DNA of 64,000 nucleotides from Arachis hypogaea (Eukaryota > Streptophyta > Magnoliopsida > Fabales > Fabaceae): positions 90,554,745 to 90,618,744 of the forward strand of contig NC_092053.1 in assembly GCF_003086295.3 (NCBI RefSeq), written 5' to 3'. The number at the start of each line of letters is the position of its first letter. The stretch's first letter is position 1. The position numbers were made by a program, and so were the translations under genes. This document shows, piece by piece, positions 1 through 11,005 of the stretch. The notes below the pieces were generated by a model that was not told the origin of the DNA, ran no database searches, and saw nothing but the letters and a program-made list of their open reading frames with translations.

Positions 1-47
1 GGTACACTTGCCGGTGAGTTTTGTGTTGGATCATTTTTCACACATAA
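1..47 (+). repeat. 3' end of the 5' LTR of element A
   Basis: This is near identical to the last 47 bases of the LTR at 11006-12844. The terminal CATCA of the right copy reads CATAA here, so the canonical CA end has mutated. Confidence 0.85.
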
Positions 48-53
48 AGTTTT

Positions 54-71
54 TGGCGCCGTTGCCAGGGA
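54..71 (+). other. Primer binding site of element A (tRNA-Asp type)
   Basis: TGGCGCCGTTGCCAGGGA matches the 18-base complement of the plant tRNA-Asp 3' end with one change. It lies six bases after the LTR end. Bases 72-262 are an untranslated leader without other visible features. Confidence 0.9.
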
Positions 72-262
72 TTGATTAGATTGACAATGATTAAGTGAAG
101 TGGAGGTCTAGATCAAGCACTTTTTCTTTTCTATTTCTTTAATTTTTGACTAACACACTAACTGTTTGAATTTTTGCTTAAGCTAACTAAAACCTCACTT
201 TAGCAATAGAGTGGAGTTTTCCTGGTCTTTCTGGTTTTGTGTGATTTTTATGTTTTGGTTGT

Positions 263-2216
263 ATGTCAGGTACAAGGAGAGCTATACCCACTTTTTGTGA
301 ACAAGACGAAAGAACTCTCAGAAGGATAAGAAGAGAAGCTAGAGGGAAGGCTGTTGTTGGAGAAGAAGATTCTGAGGAGGAATATCACGAAATGGAAGGG
401 GATCCCTCTAATCCCAATCATCCAAAAGGAGGAGTCAACAACAATCCACCACAGAGGAGAGTATTGGCTTCGTACACATTTGCAAACCCAAGACATTGTG
501 GGAGTAGCATTCTTACCCCAAATGTCAATGCAAATAACTTTGAATTGAAGCCACAACTCATCACATTGGTCCAAAACAATCGCTCTTTTGGGGGAGGGCC
601 ACTTGAAGACCCAAACCAACACTTATCCACTTTCCTGAGGATATGTGATACTGTCAAATCTAATGGTGTGCATCCAGACATCTACAAGCTGTTGCTATTC
701 CCATTCTCTCTCAGAGACAAAGCTACTCAATGGTTGGAGACATTTTCAAGAGAGAGCATCAACACTTGGGAAGATCTAGTGAGCAAGTTTCTTGCCAAAT
801 TTTACCCACCTCAGAGGATTATTAGATTGAAGACAGAAGTACAAACATTCACACAATTGGATGCTGAAACTCTATACGAGGCATAGGAGAGATACAAGGC
901 TTTGCTCAGGAAATGTCCACCAGACATGTTCACTGAATGGGACAAGCTTCAAAACTTCTATGAAGGACTCACTTTGAAGGCTCAAGAAGCACTGGATCAC
1001 TCAGCTGGAGGTTCTTTGTAACTCATGAAAACTGCAGAAGAGGCCCAAAACCTCATTGACATGGTGGCTAACAACCAATATTTTTTTGCTCACCAAAGGC
1101 AACACCAACCATCACAAAAGAAAGGAGTGATGGAGTTGGAAGGAGTGGACTCAATCCTAGCTCAAAATAAAATGATGCAGCAGCAGATTCAGTAATAATT
1201 TGAGCAAATGGCCAAGAGGATTGATAGCCTCCAAGTTGCAGCAGTAAATACAAGCCAGCCAGCAACCACATGGGGGCAAGGTGAAGAAGGTTGTGAAGAT
1301 CAACAGCAAAAGCAAGTGAACTACATGCACAATCAAGGCTCTGGACACAATGAGGTTTATGGTGACACTTACAATCCCTCCTGGAAGAACCACCCAACCT
1401 TAAATGGGGAGATAATCACACTCAGACTCAACAGCCATGGCAAAGGAATTCAAACCAAAACAGTTGGAAAAACACAAACCACAACAACTAGAAGAATAAC
1501 AACCAAAATACATACAGAAAACCCCAAAACACTTACCCCAACTCTAACCATCATCCATCCAATAACCAAGCCACCAATCAAAACACTTAACATCAACCCT
1601 CAACATCTCACAAGACTCTCAGAGAATCACCAACTTGGAGCTCTTAATGGAGAAAATGATGAAGCACCAAGAGATGACAATAAAGAACCAGAAAGTTTCC
1701 ATGAAGAATATGGAGAGACAGATTAGACAGCTTTCCAAGCAAATTGCTATTGAAAGGCCATCAAGCTCATTACCAAGCGACACCATTCCTAATCCGAAAG
1801 AAGAGTGCAAAGCTATACAGCTAAGGAGTGGGAAAACATTGGTGAACAACAAAGAAGCAACCAAAAAGCCTAAGGACAGCAACAAAGAGCCAACAGAGAA
1901 AGAGGAAGCTAGCAAAAGGGACATGACAACAAGCAAAAATATCCCAGAAAAACTCAAAGAGAAGGATAGTCAGCCACACAATTCAAGGGGAGAAAAGGAG
2001 GAACAAACCCAAGGACACCAGCAAGCAGAGAAGAGCTTTACACCTCCACTGCCATATCCCCAAAGATTCAACAAAGAAGCAAAGGATCAACACTTTCATA
2101 AGTTCCTTGAGACTTTCAAGAAGTTGGAGATAAACATTCCCTTGGCTGAGGCATTGGAGCAGATGCCTCTATATGCCAAATTTTTGAAAGAGCTTATTAA
2201 TAAAAAGAGAAGTTAG
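263..2216 (+). pseudogene. gag: gag of element A, decayed
   Basis: Gag forms the capsid/nucleocapsid of the intracellular particle. The ATG at 263 opens a 207-codon stretch. Its second half is a retrotransposon gag domain (FPFSLRDKATQWLETF, then NTWEDLVSKFLAKFYPP). The domain continues in frame past a TAG at 884-886, a stop at 1018-1020 and two stops near 1193-1198. The frame slips near 1400, in an Asn/Gln-rich segment. From 1635 the frame reads a basic, Lys/Glu-rich tail with AIQLRSGKTL, a motif typical of Athila gag, and ends near KFLKELINKKRS at a TAG. I saw no CCHC zinc knuckle. The TAG at 884 falls where a tryptophan is usual. Confidence 0.85.
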
Positions 2217-3089
2217 CTTGAGAAGGAGACTGTGTTGCTCACCGAGGAATGTAGTGCTGTGATTCAAAGGGGTATTCCACCAAAGCTCAAAGATCCAGGA
2301 AGCTTTGTAGTCTCATGCACCATTGGCAAAATGGTTCTCAACAAAGCTCTCTGTGATCTTGGTGCCAGTATCAACTTAATGCCCCTCTCAATGATGAAAA
2401 AACTTGCCATAGAAGAACTAAAACCCACCAGGATGTCATTGGTAATGGCTGATAGATCAATCAAGACACCCAATGGAATTGTGGAAAATCTCTTAGTAAA
2501 GGTGAGAGAGTTTATCTTCCCTGCGGATTTTGTGATTTTGGATACAGAAGAGGAAGGAAACAATTCAATCATCTTGGGAAGGTCATTTCTAGCCACAGCC
2601 AGAGCCATTATTGATGTAGAGAAGGGAGAGATTATCTTCAGGGTGCACAATGAGCAAATGGTCATTAATGTCTTTAAATCAATGCAAGACCCCCCTGAAC
2701 AAGACAACTACATGAAAGTGGATATGATAGAAAGTCTGATAGAGAAAATGTTAGAGGCCACCGGTCAAGAGCAACATGGAGAAGAAGTGGAGGAGGAATA
2801 AGAAGAGGAAGTGGTAGAAATCTCCATTAAAGATAAGGAGAAGGAGAAGCCAAGATAGGAGTTGAAGCCCCTTCCCTCTCACCTCAAATATGTATTTCTT
2901 GGAGAAGAAGAGGCCCTGCCAGTGATCATTAACTCCTCCTTGAATGTGGAAGAAGAAACAAGATTGACTGAAGTGTTGAAAGCTCACAAAATAGCTTTGG
3001 GCTGGACAATTGAAGACATCAAAGGCATTAGCCCAGCCATTTGTATGCACAAAATTCTGTTGGAAGAAGAATCAAAGCCTGTAGTTTAA
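2217..3089 (+). pseudogene. pro: Aspartic protease region of element A
   Basis: The protease cleaves the gag-pol polyprotein. This stretch continues the gag frame after the TAG at 2214-2216. The active-site region reads ALCDLGASINLMPLSMM, where DLGA replaces the DTG/DSG of cellular proteases, as is usual in Athila-type elements. A flap/hydrophobic strand follows, then IILGRSFLATARAIIDV. Further in-frame stops are at 2799-2801, 2856-2858 and 3087-3089. The segment 2862-3089 (LPSHLKYVFLGE...) is the linker leading to RT. It cannot make an active product as it stands. Confidence 0.85.
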
Positions 3090-4202
3090 CCCCAAAGAAG
3101 GCTCAACCCAGCCATGAAGGAGGTAGTTCAAAAGGAAGTCATAAAGCTATGGAATGCTGGGATAATTTTCCCAATCTCTGACAGCTCATGGGTGAGCCCA
3201 GTTCAAGTTGTACCAAAAAAGGAGGAATGACAGTCATCACCAATGAGAAAAATGAGTTAATCCCCTAGGACAGTGACTGGGTGGAGAATGTGCATAGACT
3301 ATAGGAGATTAAACGATGCTACAAGAAAAGATCACTTCCCTCTACCCTTCATTGATCAAATGTTGGAGAGATTGGTAGGCCATGCTTATTACTGCTTCAT
3401 AAATGGATACTCTGGGTACAATCAAATAGTGGTGGACCTCAAGGATCAAGAGAAGACCTCTTTCACATGTCCATTTGGAGTTTTTGCCTACAGGAGGATG
3501 CCCTTTGGGCTATGCAATGCCCCAGCCACCTTTCAAAGGTGTATGCTTTCCATTTTTTCTGATATGGTGAAAAAATTTTTAGAAGTCTTCATGGATGATT
3601 TTTCTGTCTTTGGCAATTCATTTAACACTTGCCTACATCATTTAACTCTTGTTTTAAAAAGATGCCAAGAAACTAACCTGGTATTAAATTGGGAGAAATG
3701 TCATTTTATGGTTCCCGAAGGGATAGTTCTTGGGCATAAAGTGTCATGTAAAGGTATAGAAGTTGATAAAGTTAAAATAGAAATTATTAAAAAACTTCCT
3801 ATACCTTTTAATGTGAAAGCAGTAAGGAGCTTTCTTAGACATGCTGGCTTTTATAGGAGGTTCATCAAAGACTTTTCAAAAATAGCAAAACCTTTGAGCA
3901 ATTTGCTAATGCTTGACAGCCCTTTCATCTTTGATGATATTTGCAAACATGCCTTTGAAACCTTAAAGGGAAAACTTACTACAGCACCAATTATCACACC
4001 CCCTGATTGGAAACTACCTTTTGAACTAATGTGTGATGCAAGTGACCTTGCTATTGGTGCTGTGTTGGGGCAAAAGAAAGACAAGCTGCACCATGTCATA
4101 TATTATGCCAGCAAAGTGTTAAATGAAACACAGAAAAATTATACCACCACTGAAAAAGAACTTTTGGCAATTGTATATGCATTTTATAATTTTAGAAAAT
4201 AA
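3090..4202 (+). pseudogene. RT: Reverse transcriptase and start of RNase H, element A
   Basis: RT copies element RNA into DNA. The thumb-proximal start (PQRRLNPAMKEVVQKEV) follows the stop at 3089. The frame is lost between about 3222 and 3262 and recovered before WRMCIDYRRLNDATRKDHFPLP. The polymerase core shows FPLPFIDQML, YSGYNQI, MPFGLCNAPATFQRCM and the catalytic FMDDFSVFG. The connection and first RNase H strand follow (FELMCDASDLAIGAVLGQ). A TAA at 4200-4202 cuts the protein just before the RNase H strand with YTDHAAL. Confidence 0.9.
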
Positions 4203-4733
4203 TTGATTGGTTCAAAGGTTATAGTATATACTGACCATGCCGCTCTCAAGTATTTGATGTCTAAACAGGATTCAAAACCAAGGCTTATTAGGTGGGTGTT
4301 GTTGCTGCAAGAGTTCGATATTGAAGTAAGAGATAGAAAGGGAAGTGAGAATCAAATAGCAGATCATTTATCAAGAGTGCCACAAGAAGCCAATCAGGAT
4401 AGACCACAGCAAGTGAATGAGAATTTCCCTGATGAGCACCTTTTTCAAATTCAGCAAGCACCTTGGTTTGCCGACATAGCAAACTACAAAGTGGGAAGGA
4501 AGATACCTCATGAATTTTCCAAGGAACAAGTGAAGAAACTAATTAATGAAGCAAGAATATTTTTGTGGGATGAACCTTTTTTGTTCAAGAGATGCTCTGA
4601 TGGAGTAATTAGGAGGTGTGTCCCTGAAAACGAAATGAGAGATATATTGTGGCATTGCCATGGTTCAGCCTATGGTGGACACTTTGGACCAGAAAGAACA
4701 ACTGCAAAGATACTACAGAGTGGCTTCTATTAG
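4203..4733 (+). pseudogene. RNase H second half and integrase zinc domain, element A
   Basis: This is in frame with the RT part. It begins [18 protein letters not shown], which keeps the RNase H aspartate, and runs through [22 protein letters not shown], which closes the RNase H domain. From about 4630 it enters the integrase HHCC zinc domain ([15 protein letters not shown]). It ends at a TAG (4731-4733) at a position where tryptophan is expected, followed by [16 protein letters not shown] with the two cysteines. Confidence 0.85.
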
Positions 4734-5741
4734 CCAACTATCTTCAAGGATGCCAGAGAGTTTGTTCACCAGTGCAATGAATGCCAAAGAGTTGGAGGGT
4801 TGACAAGAAGGAATGAGATGCCTCAAAATTTTATTCTGGAAGTAGAGCTGTTTGATCTATGGAGAATTGATTTCATGGGACCATTTCCCCCTTCCTACTC
4901 TTTTAGATACATCTTGGTGGCAGTGGAGTATGTTTCAAAGTGGGTAGAAGCCATAGCCACAACCACCTGTGATGCACAGATTGTCCTTCAATTCCTTAAA
5001 AAGCACATTTTCACTAGATATGGGGTACCCAAGGGTCTTGTTAGTGATGGTGGTGGCCATTTCTGCAACAAACAGATGGAGAAACTCCTCTACAAATATG
5101 GAGTAATTCATAAAGTAGCCACACCATACCACCCTCAGACTAATGGCCAGGCTGAATTAGCAAATAGGGAGTTGAAGAAGATCTTAGAGAAAACAGTGGA
5201 AATCACAAGAAAAGACTGGGCTATGAAGCTAGAAGATGCACTCTGGGCATACAGGACAACTTTCAAGACTCCCATTGGAAAGTCCCCCTTTCAGCTATTG
5301 TATGGCAAGTCTTGCCACCTCCCTGTAGAACTTGAACACAAAGCTTTTTGCGCTACTAAACTCCTCAACCTTGATTCTCAGGCAGCAGGGGAGAAAAGGT
5401 TATTACAACTAAATGAGTTGGATGAATTTAGGCTGGAAGCCTATGAAAATGCTAAGATATACAAGGAAAAAGCCAAGAGGTGGCATGACAAGAAGATCTT
5501 AAAGAAGGAGTTCAAACCAGGACAGCAAGTGCTCCTATATAACTCAAGGCTCAAGATTTTCCCTGGAAAACTTAGGTCTAAATGGACTGGTCCATACTTG
5601 GTGACAAAGGTTTTTCCTTATTGAAGCCTTGAATTACTAGATGAAGCAACAAAGAATCATTTCACAGCAAATGGTCACAGAGCAAAGCCTTACTTAGGAG
5701 GGCAATGGGACAAGGAAAAGGAAGTGCAAAATCTAAACTAA
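4734..5741 (+). pseudogene. IN: Integrase of element A
   Basis: Integrase joins the cDNA to the chromosome. The zinc-domain cysteines lie at about 4770-4785. The catalytic core keeps all three acidic residues: [18 protein letters not shown], and the glutamate in [16 protein letters not shown]. The C-terminal part has [26 protein letters not shown] at 5622-5624 interrupts the last 39 codons, which otherwise read in frame through NGHRAKPYLGGQW to a TAA at 5739-5741. I see no chromodomain. The stop is followed 15 bases later by the twin-hairpin element. Confidence 0.9.
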
Positions 5742-5756
5742 GCAAGCAGGAAGGAT

Positions 5757-5803
5757 GTCAAGCTAGTGACAATAAAGAAGTTCTTGTTGGGAGGCAACCC
5801 AAC
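5757..5803 (+). other. Twin-hairpin element behind integrase (element A copy)
   Basis: Hairpin 1 is GTCA / AGCTAG / TGAC (5757-5770). Hairpin 2 is GTTGGG / AGGCAA / CCCAAC (5786-5803), with a perfect 6-bp stem and a 6-base loop. The same layout follows the coding block in elements B, D and E, with stem bases changed in step. The function is unknown to me. Confidence 0.6.
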
Positions 5804-5811
5804 CGGAGGTA

Positions 5812-8800
5812 TATAACGACCAAATTTCTGGTACGTCATGATCATACTAGAAACTGAGCGCTACCAACTTGTCTACCTAATTATTATCTATTATTTATTA
5901 TATGAGCCTGATTCGTTGTTAAAAACGTAGTTAATTTGCGAGGTATTTTTTTTTTAAAATGCTTGGATTAATAAACAGAATCATTAATAATCAAGTCACA
6001 AATGATAACAGATAATACAGTTATAAACAACCACACATAACTACATCACAAGTAGTTGACAATATTCGGTGATCCAGCCTTTATTAGAGTATAGACTTTT
6101 AGTTAGAACACCCCTAGATATAGCTATAAATAATAACTATATACATATATATACATACAATATCCCAGGTCCTGACTTGTTCAAGAAGTCCCTAAGCTGG
6201 CACCCAGGCTAACCTAGACTCTATACTCACCTAGTCCCTCTAAACTACTAAAGCGAGGGAAAGTACGTTCTAGGTCTTCAAAACTCAAGTCAGGTGGATC
6301 GTCATCAAAAGGTGGAAGGTCGTCTACTAATCCTCTGCACGATCATATGTCATCAAAGAGCATCTCTCAAGTACTTCATCGAGTGGCCACATAACAGCAA
6401 CATCGTACGGAGGACTTAGGTTAAAGTTTGTAGATAAGCAGGGTGCAGACGTTGGCTGGCCTCACAGTATATACATATAAACAGGTAACGGAGTTCACTC
6501 TAGACTCAGAAGACTACCTAGAGCGGAATTCTCTTTGCAGAACAGTCATCAGCAAACTACGGAAGGGTACTCATGCTTCCATCTAAAGGGGGAAGGGAGA
6601 GAGAAGGGGTAAGAACTTGGGAGTTCTTAGTAGGGCCGGGGTTATTAGTTAAGTTCATTAATTTGTGTCACTTAGTAGATATATAGCAGAATACTGAGAA
6701 GTAGTGAACAGAAGATATAGATAAATAGAGAAAATAGAGAAAACAGAAAGCAAAACACAAACAAAAGAATACAAGAAAACAAAACACAGACACAGTGAAT
6801 AGAATACAAACAAAGAAAGCATACATTCATTCAACAATCATAACAGAGGAAATGCACAACCAAGTATGATGCATGTCTGTCCTATGCAGGCCATGAGCTC
6901 ACGTGTCAGTTTACACCCTGCAACCCGACATTACCCAGGAACTAGTCCAAGATATGGCTTTATTTCTCTGTAGGTAAACTTTGGCCTACAGAAATAGCAC
7001 TCCCGTAAGTGAACTTCGACTTACAGGAATAGTCTAAACACAGCACAACAACTTTCTGTAGGTGAACTTCGGCCTACAGAAATGACACCTCTGTAAGTGA
7101 ACTTCGGCTTAAGGAATCACAACTCTCTGTAGGTGAACTTCGGCCTACAGGAGCAACACCCTGAGATACACAATTGATATTCACTGTAGGTGAACTTCGG
7201 CCTACAGGAATAACAACTCACTGTAGGTGAACTTAGGACTACAGGACCTCTAGGGCCAACAGAAAAGCAGCAGATGAATATACAAATATCTCTGGTGTTG
7301 CCTTAACGCAACAAATGACCTTTCAACAGGCCCTCTGCTTGTTCTCTATTCTCTTTATCATATTACTCTTTTCACTTTATCTTTTTACTCTGCTCTGATT
7401 ACTCTGTTCTCTGTATCTCTTTACTTTTTTCTGATTACTCTTTCCTCTGTATCTATATTACTCTTTTTCTCTTTATCTCTTTATTTTACTCTGGTTACCC
7501 TGTTCTCTGTGTTTCTCTACTCTGCTCTGATTACTTTGCTCTTTGTATCTCTCTACTCTGCTCTGATTTTTTTGTTTAACGTATGTATTTAAAGCTTATG
7601 TAAATTTTGGTATGAATAGTTAGCATGTCCCAAGTATAGGTTCATTAAGTCTATACTGAAATAATTTAACTTTTCATATAATACCTAACCCTAGTTGCGA
7701 CTCAAGTACTAACTAAGTTGCCCTAGTTCGTTCACTAGTCTCTGTCTATTTTTCTGTCGTTAAAACTTTACAGACTTTTCTTTCGATTTTTATCTTTTCT
7801 TCAACTTCTTATCTTTCTTTTATCTTTGCCTCACTAATATGTTCTTACCACTCCCTAAGTGTTTTATGAAGGTAACTATGAGATTCTGAGTTTAAAGTTG
7901 TCTTTCTAAAGATTTTACAGAAAACTGCCTTTTCCGTATTATTTTATTATTTTTATTTAATATTTTATTATTTTTTATTATTTTATTATTAAATTTTCGA
8001 AAATTACCTTGCCTTTACCTTTTAACCTTTAAAATTCACTTTTTACCCCGGTAACTTTTAATATTTCTACTTTAACCACCCTAACTTTCAGAAATTGCCA
8101 AATAACCCCTCAAACACCAAAATAATTACAACCTTCCCCTTTTTAAGATCTAAAAGGTGTTCTTCAATGTTCTTCATCACACTCAAAGTGTTCTTCATGT
8201 TCTTCATAAATTCTTCAGATTCTTTCTCTGTTTTTACTCGTTTTTCAGTCTTTTCAGCAACCGATTTTTACTATAATTCATAATAAATTAGCAGCCACTA
8301 AAATCCCATCTTTTCTACATGATTTCAACACAAATTGAACCTTAATTTAAGCTTAGGGTTTCGTTTTTCCAGCTGCCCCAAGAACATGAACTTAAAGCTT
8401 GAATTTCATCAAATTTCATCAAAATTTCACCAAATTTTCACCAAGAATCAATCATATAAGCAACCAATTTTTAGCACAGCCAATTTATACAACATTCACA
8501 CAACTCAAAAACAAATAATCAAGATTAATTTCGTGATACCCTACCTGGTTTTGCTGCTCCTAATTCAATTAAACTTTCAGGTGGTCCTTAAGCACTTTTT
8601 CCTCCTAAATCACATCAAGAAAACACATATTTAAGCATGTTTCCTTGAAACCGAATCAAAAGAGAGATGGTGCAGCCAACTCACCTTGATTCCAGCCTTT
8701 ATAAGTCATATGATCATGTAAAGAAAGAAGAGAGGATCATTTTGGTCGGATTGGAATTTTGATTTGAGTTTTAGTTCAGCAGAAATCAAGCTTTGAAGAT

Positions 8801-9518
8801 TTGGAACTAAGAACTTTTCTCTCTTTTTCTCTCTACCTATTTTCGGCCACAAAGTGAAAATGAGCCAGCCTTGGGGGTTTTGGGGGTGTAGGGTGAGTTG
8901 TGATTGGTTGGCTTGGAGGTGGATTAAAATAATATTAAAATATCCCAGGTGTATAACTACTAAAATTAGATGTATCGGAACACTTGCAAAAACATCTCTA
9001 AAAATTATTTTCTGAGCTACTAGCATAAATGACACTAGTAACATATTTATTATGAGAATAAGACATGTCTAATGAGGCCTTAGCATTGCTAAAGTCATCA
9101 GAGAGTGCTGGTGCTAAGTTGCACCAGTAAACTGTGAACCCGGTTAAACCGATTTTCTGTTTTTAACTAAAACTGACCAGGTAACCTTATAATATCATTC
9201 AAAAAGCTTCTAATACTAATATAATGATAATATTATCCTATTATCTCTCTTATCTCCTGAATCAAGTCCGGTTCGTCAAACTGAGACTATTTACGAAAAA
9301 CAGAATCAAAACTCCTAACCGATACGGTTCAAAAACTAGGCTCTTCGTGACTGCGTTGTCGAGCTTGCCTCAAAAGAGGTTTTCGCTTAAAGATGACATA
9401 ATGACAATGAGGATTGAGATGCTTGATGATATATCAGAGGTTCTCCCCTTACTGATCTTCCGGAGGATTCCGTACCTTCGGAAAAGATCTCGCATACTCA
9501 AAAATCAGGGTTGTTACA
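5812..9518 (-). mobile_element. X1: solo LTR of a long-LTR element, in element A
   Basis: On the minus strand it starts TGTAACAACCC at 9518 and ends ...GTCGTTATA at 5812, so the terminal CA has become TA. Perfect 5-bp duplications AGGTA flank it (5807-5811 and 9519-9523). It is homologous to X2 (44076 on), whose LTR is followed by an initiator-Met primer site. The LTR style resembles del/Tekay chromoviruses, but with no coding part that is inference. No long reading frame is present. The left third holds a palindromic array, and 7320-7570 is a TCT/CTCT-rich stretch. Confidence 0.85.
6968..7245 (-). repeat. Seven-copy palindromic array in X1
   Basis: About seven copies of CTGTAGG-(10)-CCTACAG with the centre TGAACTTCGG occur at irregular 35-52 base spacing. 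Each copy can fold into a 7-bp stem. X2 carries an unrelated repeat at the matching LTR position (46370-46770). Confidence 0.8.
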
Positions 9519-9523
9519 AGGTA

Positions 9524-11005
9524 GTTCACTTTTCATAGCTATTTCAATAAAAGGGTTAATTAGATTTATCTATATTGTAAGGAGCTAAGTTTGGTATTGC
9601 ACACCAAAATAAATTAAGGGAGAATGAAGGATTCTAAGTTTGGTGTTCCACCAAAATCTCATTTAAAAGCACATTCTCACCTTCTGCATACACGGCTGCT
9701 AGCTCCGAGCAATCAAATAAACCAATTAACCAATTGTTTACTTTTTAGTTTTTCTAGTTTTTATTACTTTTTGCAAAGACAAAAGGATTTCACATATGGT
9801 TAACCTGTTGCATCAGAGGCATTAGCAAGGAATTAAGTTTGGTGTTTCCATACCAAAATAAGTTTGAATGCCGTCTTAAATTCATGCATATTAACCATAT
9901 ACTTAAGGGCTTGAGAAGCAAGCCACTTTTGAGAACTATGCAGGAAAACATTCAATTGGTGGAGGGAACCTGCATCATTTTCCAAAGGAAATACAATAAG
10001 GAGAGATAATGATGACAGAAAAAGAGCTGAAAAGACATTCCTAACAGGTTGTATTAATACTTAATCCTTGCTGCTTTGAAGTACTTTAATTTGGAAATTC
10101 CTATATGTCTTACTAAAGTATTCATTTGGTTGCAAGTGAAATTGTTTGTCAAGAATGATGATATGCATAATAATTGTCATCCTTCATTACCTTGAATTTT
10201 GTTTTGTTTTGAATTAGGAAGTAAATATCCAATGTTGCAAAAGTTAGAATGAAAGTTAGTGGTGGTATTTGTTGATTTAATGCATGATTCATAAAATAAA
10301 TGATGCATAATTATATGTTCTTTGAAGTGTGAACTGGTTTGTTGTTATGAAGGCTTGTATCATTAAAAATCCCTTGAGAATGAAATAACAAAAAGAAAAA
10401 GGAAGAGAAAAAGAAAATAAACATTAAGGCTAGGCACCAATAGCTTGGACCCTAGGACACATGCCTGTGGTATTTTTGTACTAGGATATGCTTGGACAAG
10501 TAAGTTCTGAGGAGTATTTCAAAACTTGGCCACTTAGATCAACTGATTTAGGATTGCCAACTGAAAGTCCACAATAAAGAGCAACCTAGCAATAAAACAC
10601 TTAGTTATCCAAAGAGATACTGGGCATCAATGATCCTAGGAAGAAAAGGGTGAGCCATGTGTCTGTGGTGAAGGAATATTGAGCAAAAATTAAGCCAAAG
10701 GCTGCTGCAACATTTGCCACTAAGCCTTCAAAGAATAACAAGCTCTTTGAGAAAAACAAAAAAGGAAAAGTTAGCAAGGGAACAAGCCAAAGTAAAGCCT
10801 TATAGCAGCAAACTTAGTAAACCTTTGAGAAAACATCTCTTATGTAATAGCAAGCAATAAATGAACCACCATTGTCTGCATACAAATCCCATGGACTAAA
10901 TTCAACTATATGCTCAATAAGAATATGCACACTTCTCTGTTTCATGCCGTTCTCTCTTATGTTTGATGCTTGCTTGGGGACAAGCAAGATTTAGGTTTGG
11001 TGTTG
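9524..11005 (+). other. 3' non-coding region of element A with repeated TTTGGTG hairpins
   Basis: No coding sequence is seen. Three copies of a TAAGTTTGGTGTT...CACCAAAA hairpin lie at 9586-9610, 9634-9657 and 9832-9859. A related half-copy (TTAGGTTTGGTGTTG, 10991-11005) abuts the 3' LTR and is the presumed polypurine-like tract. The remainder is AT-rich. Confidence 0.65.
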
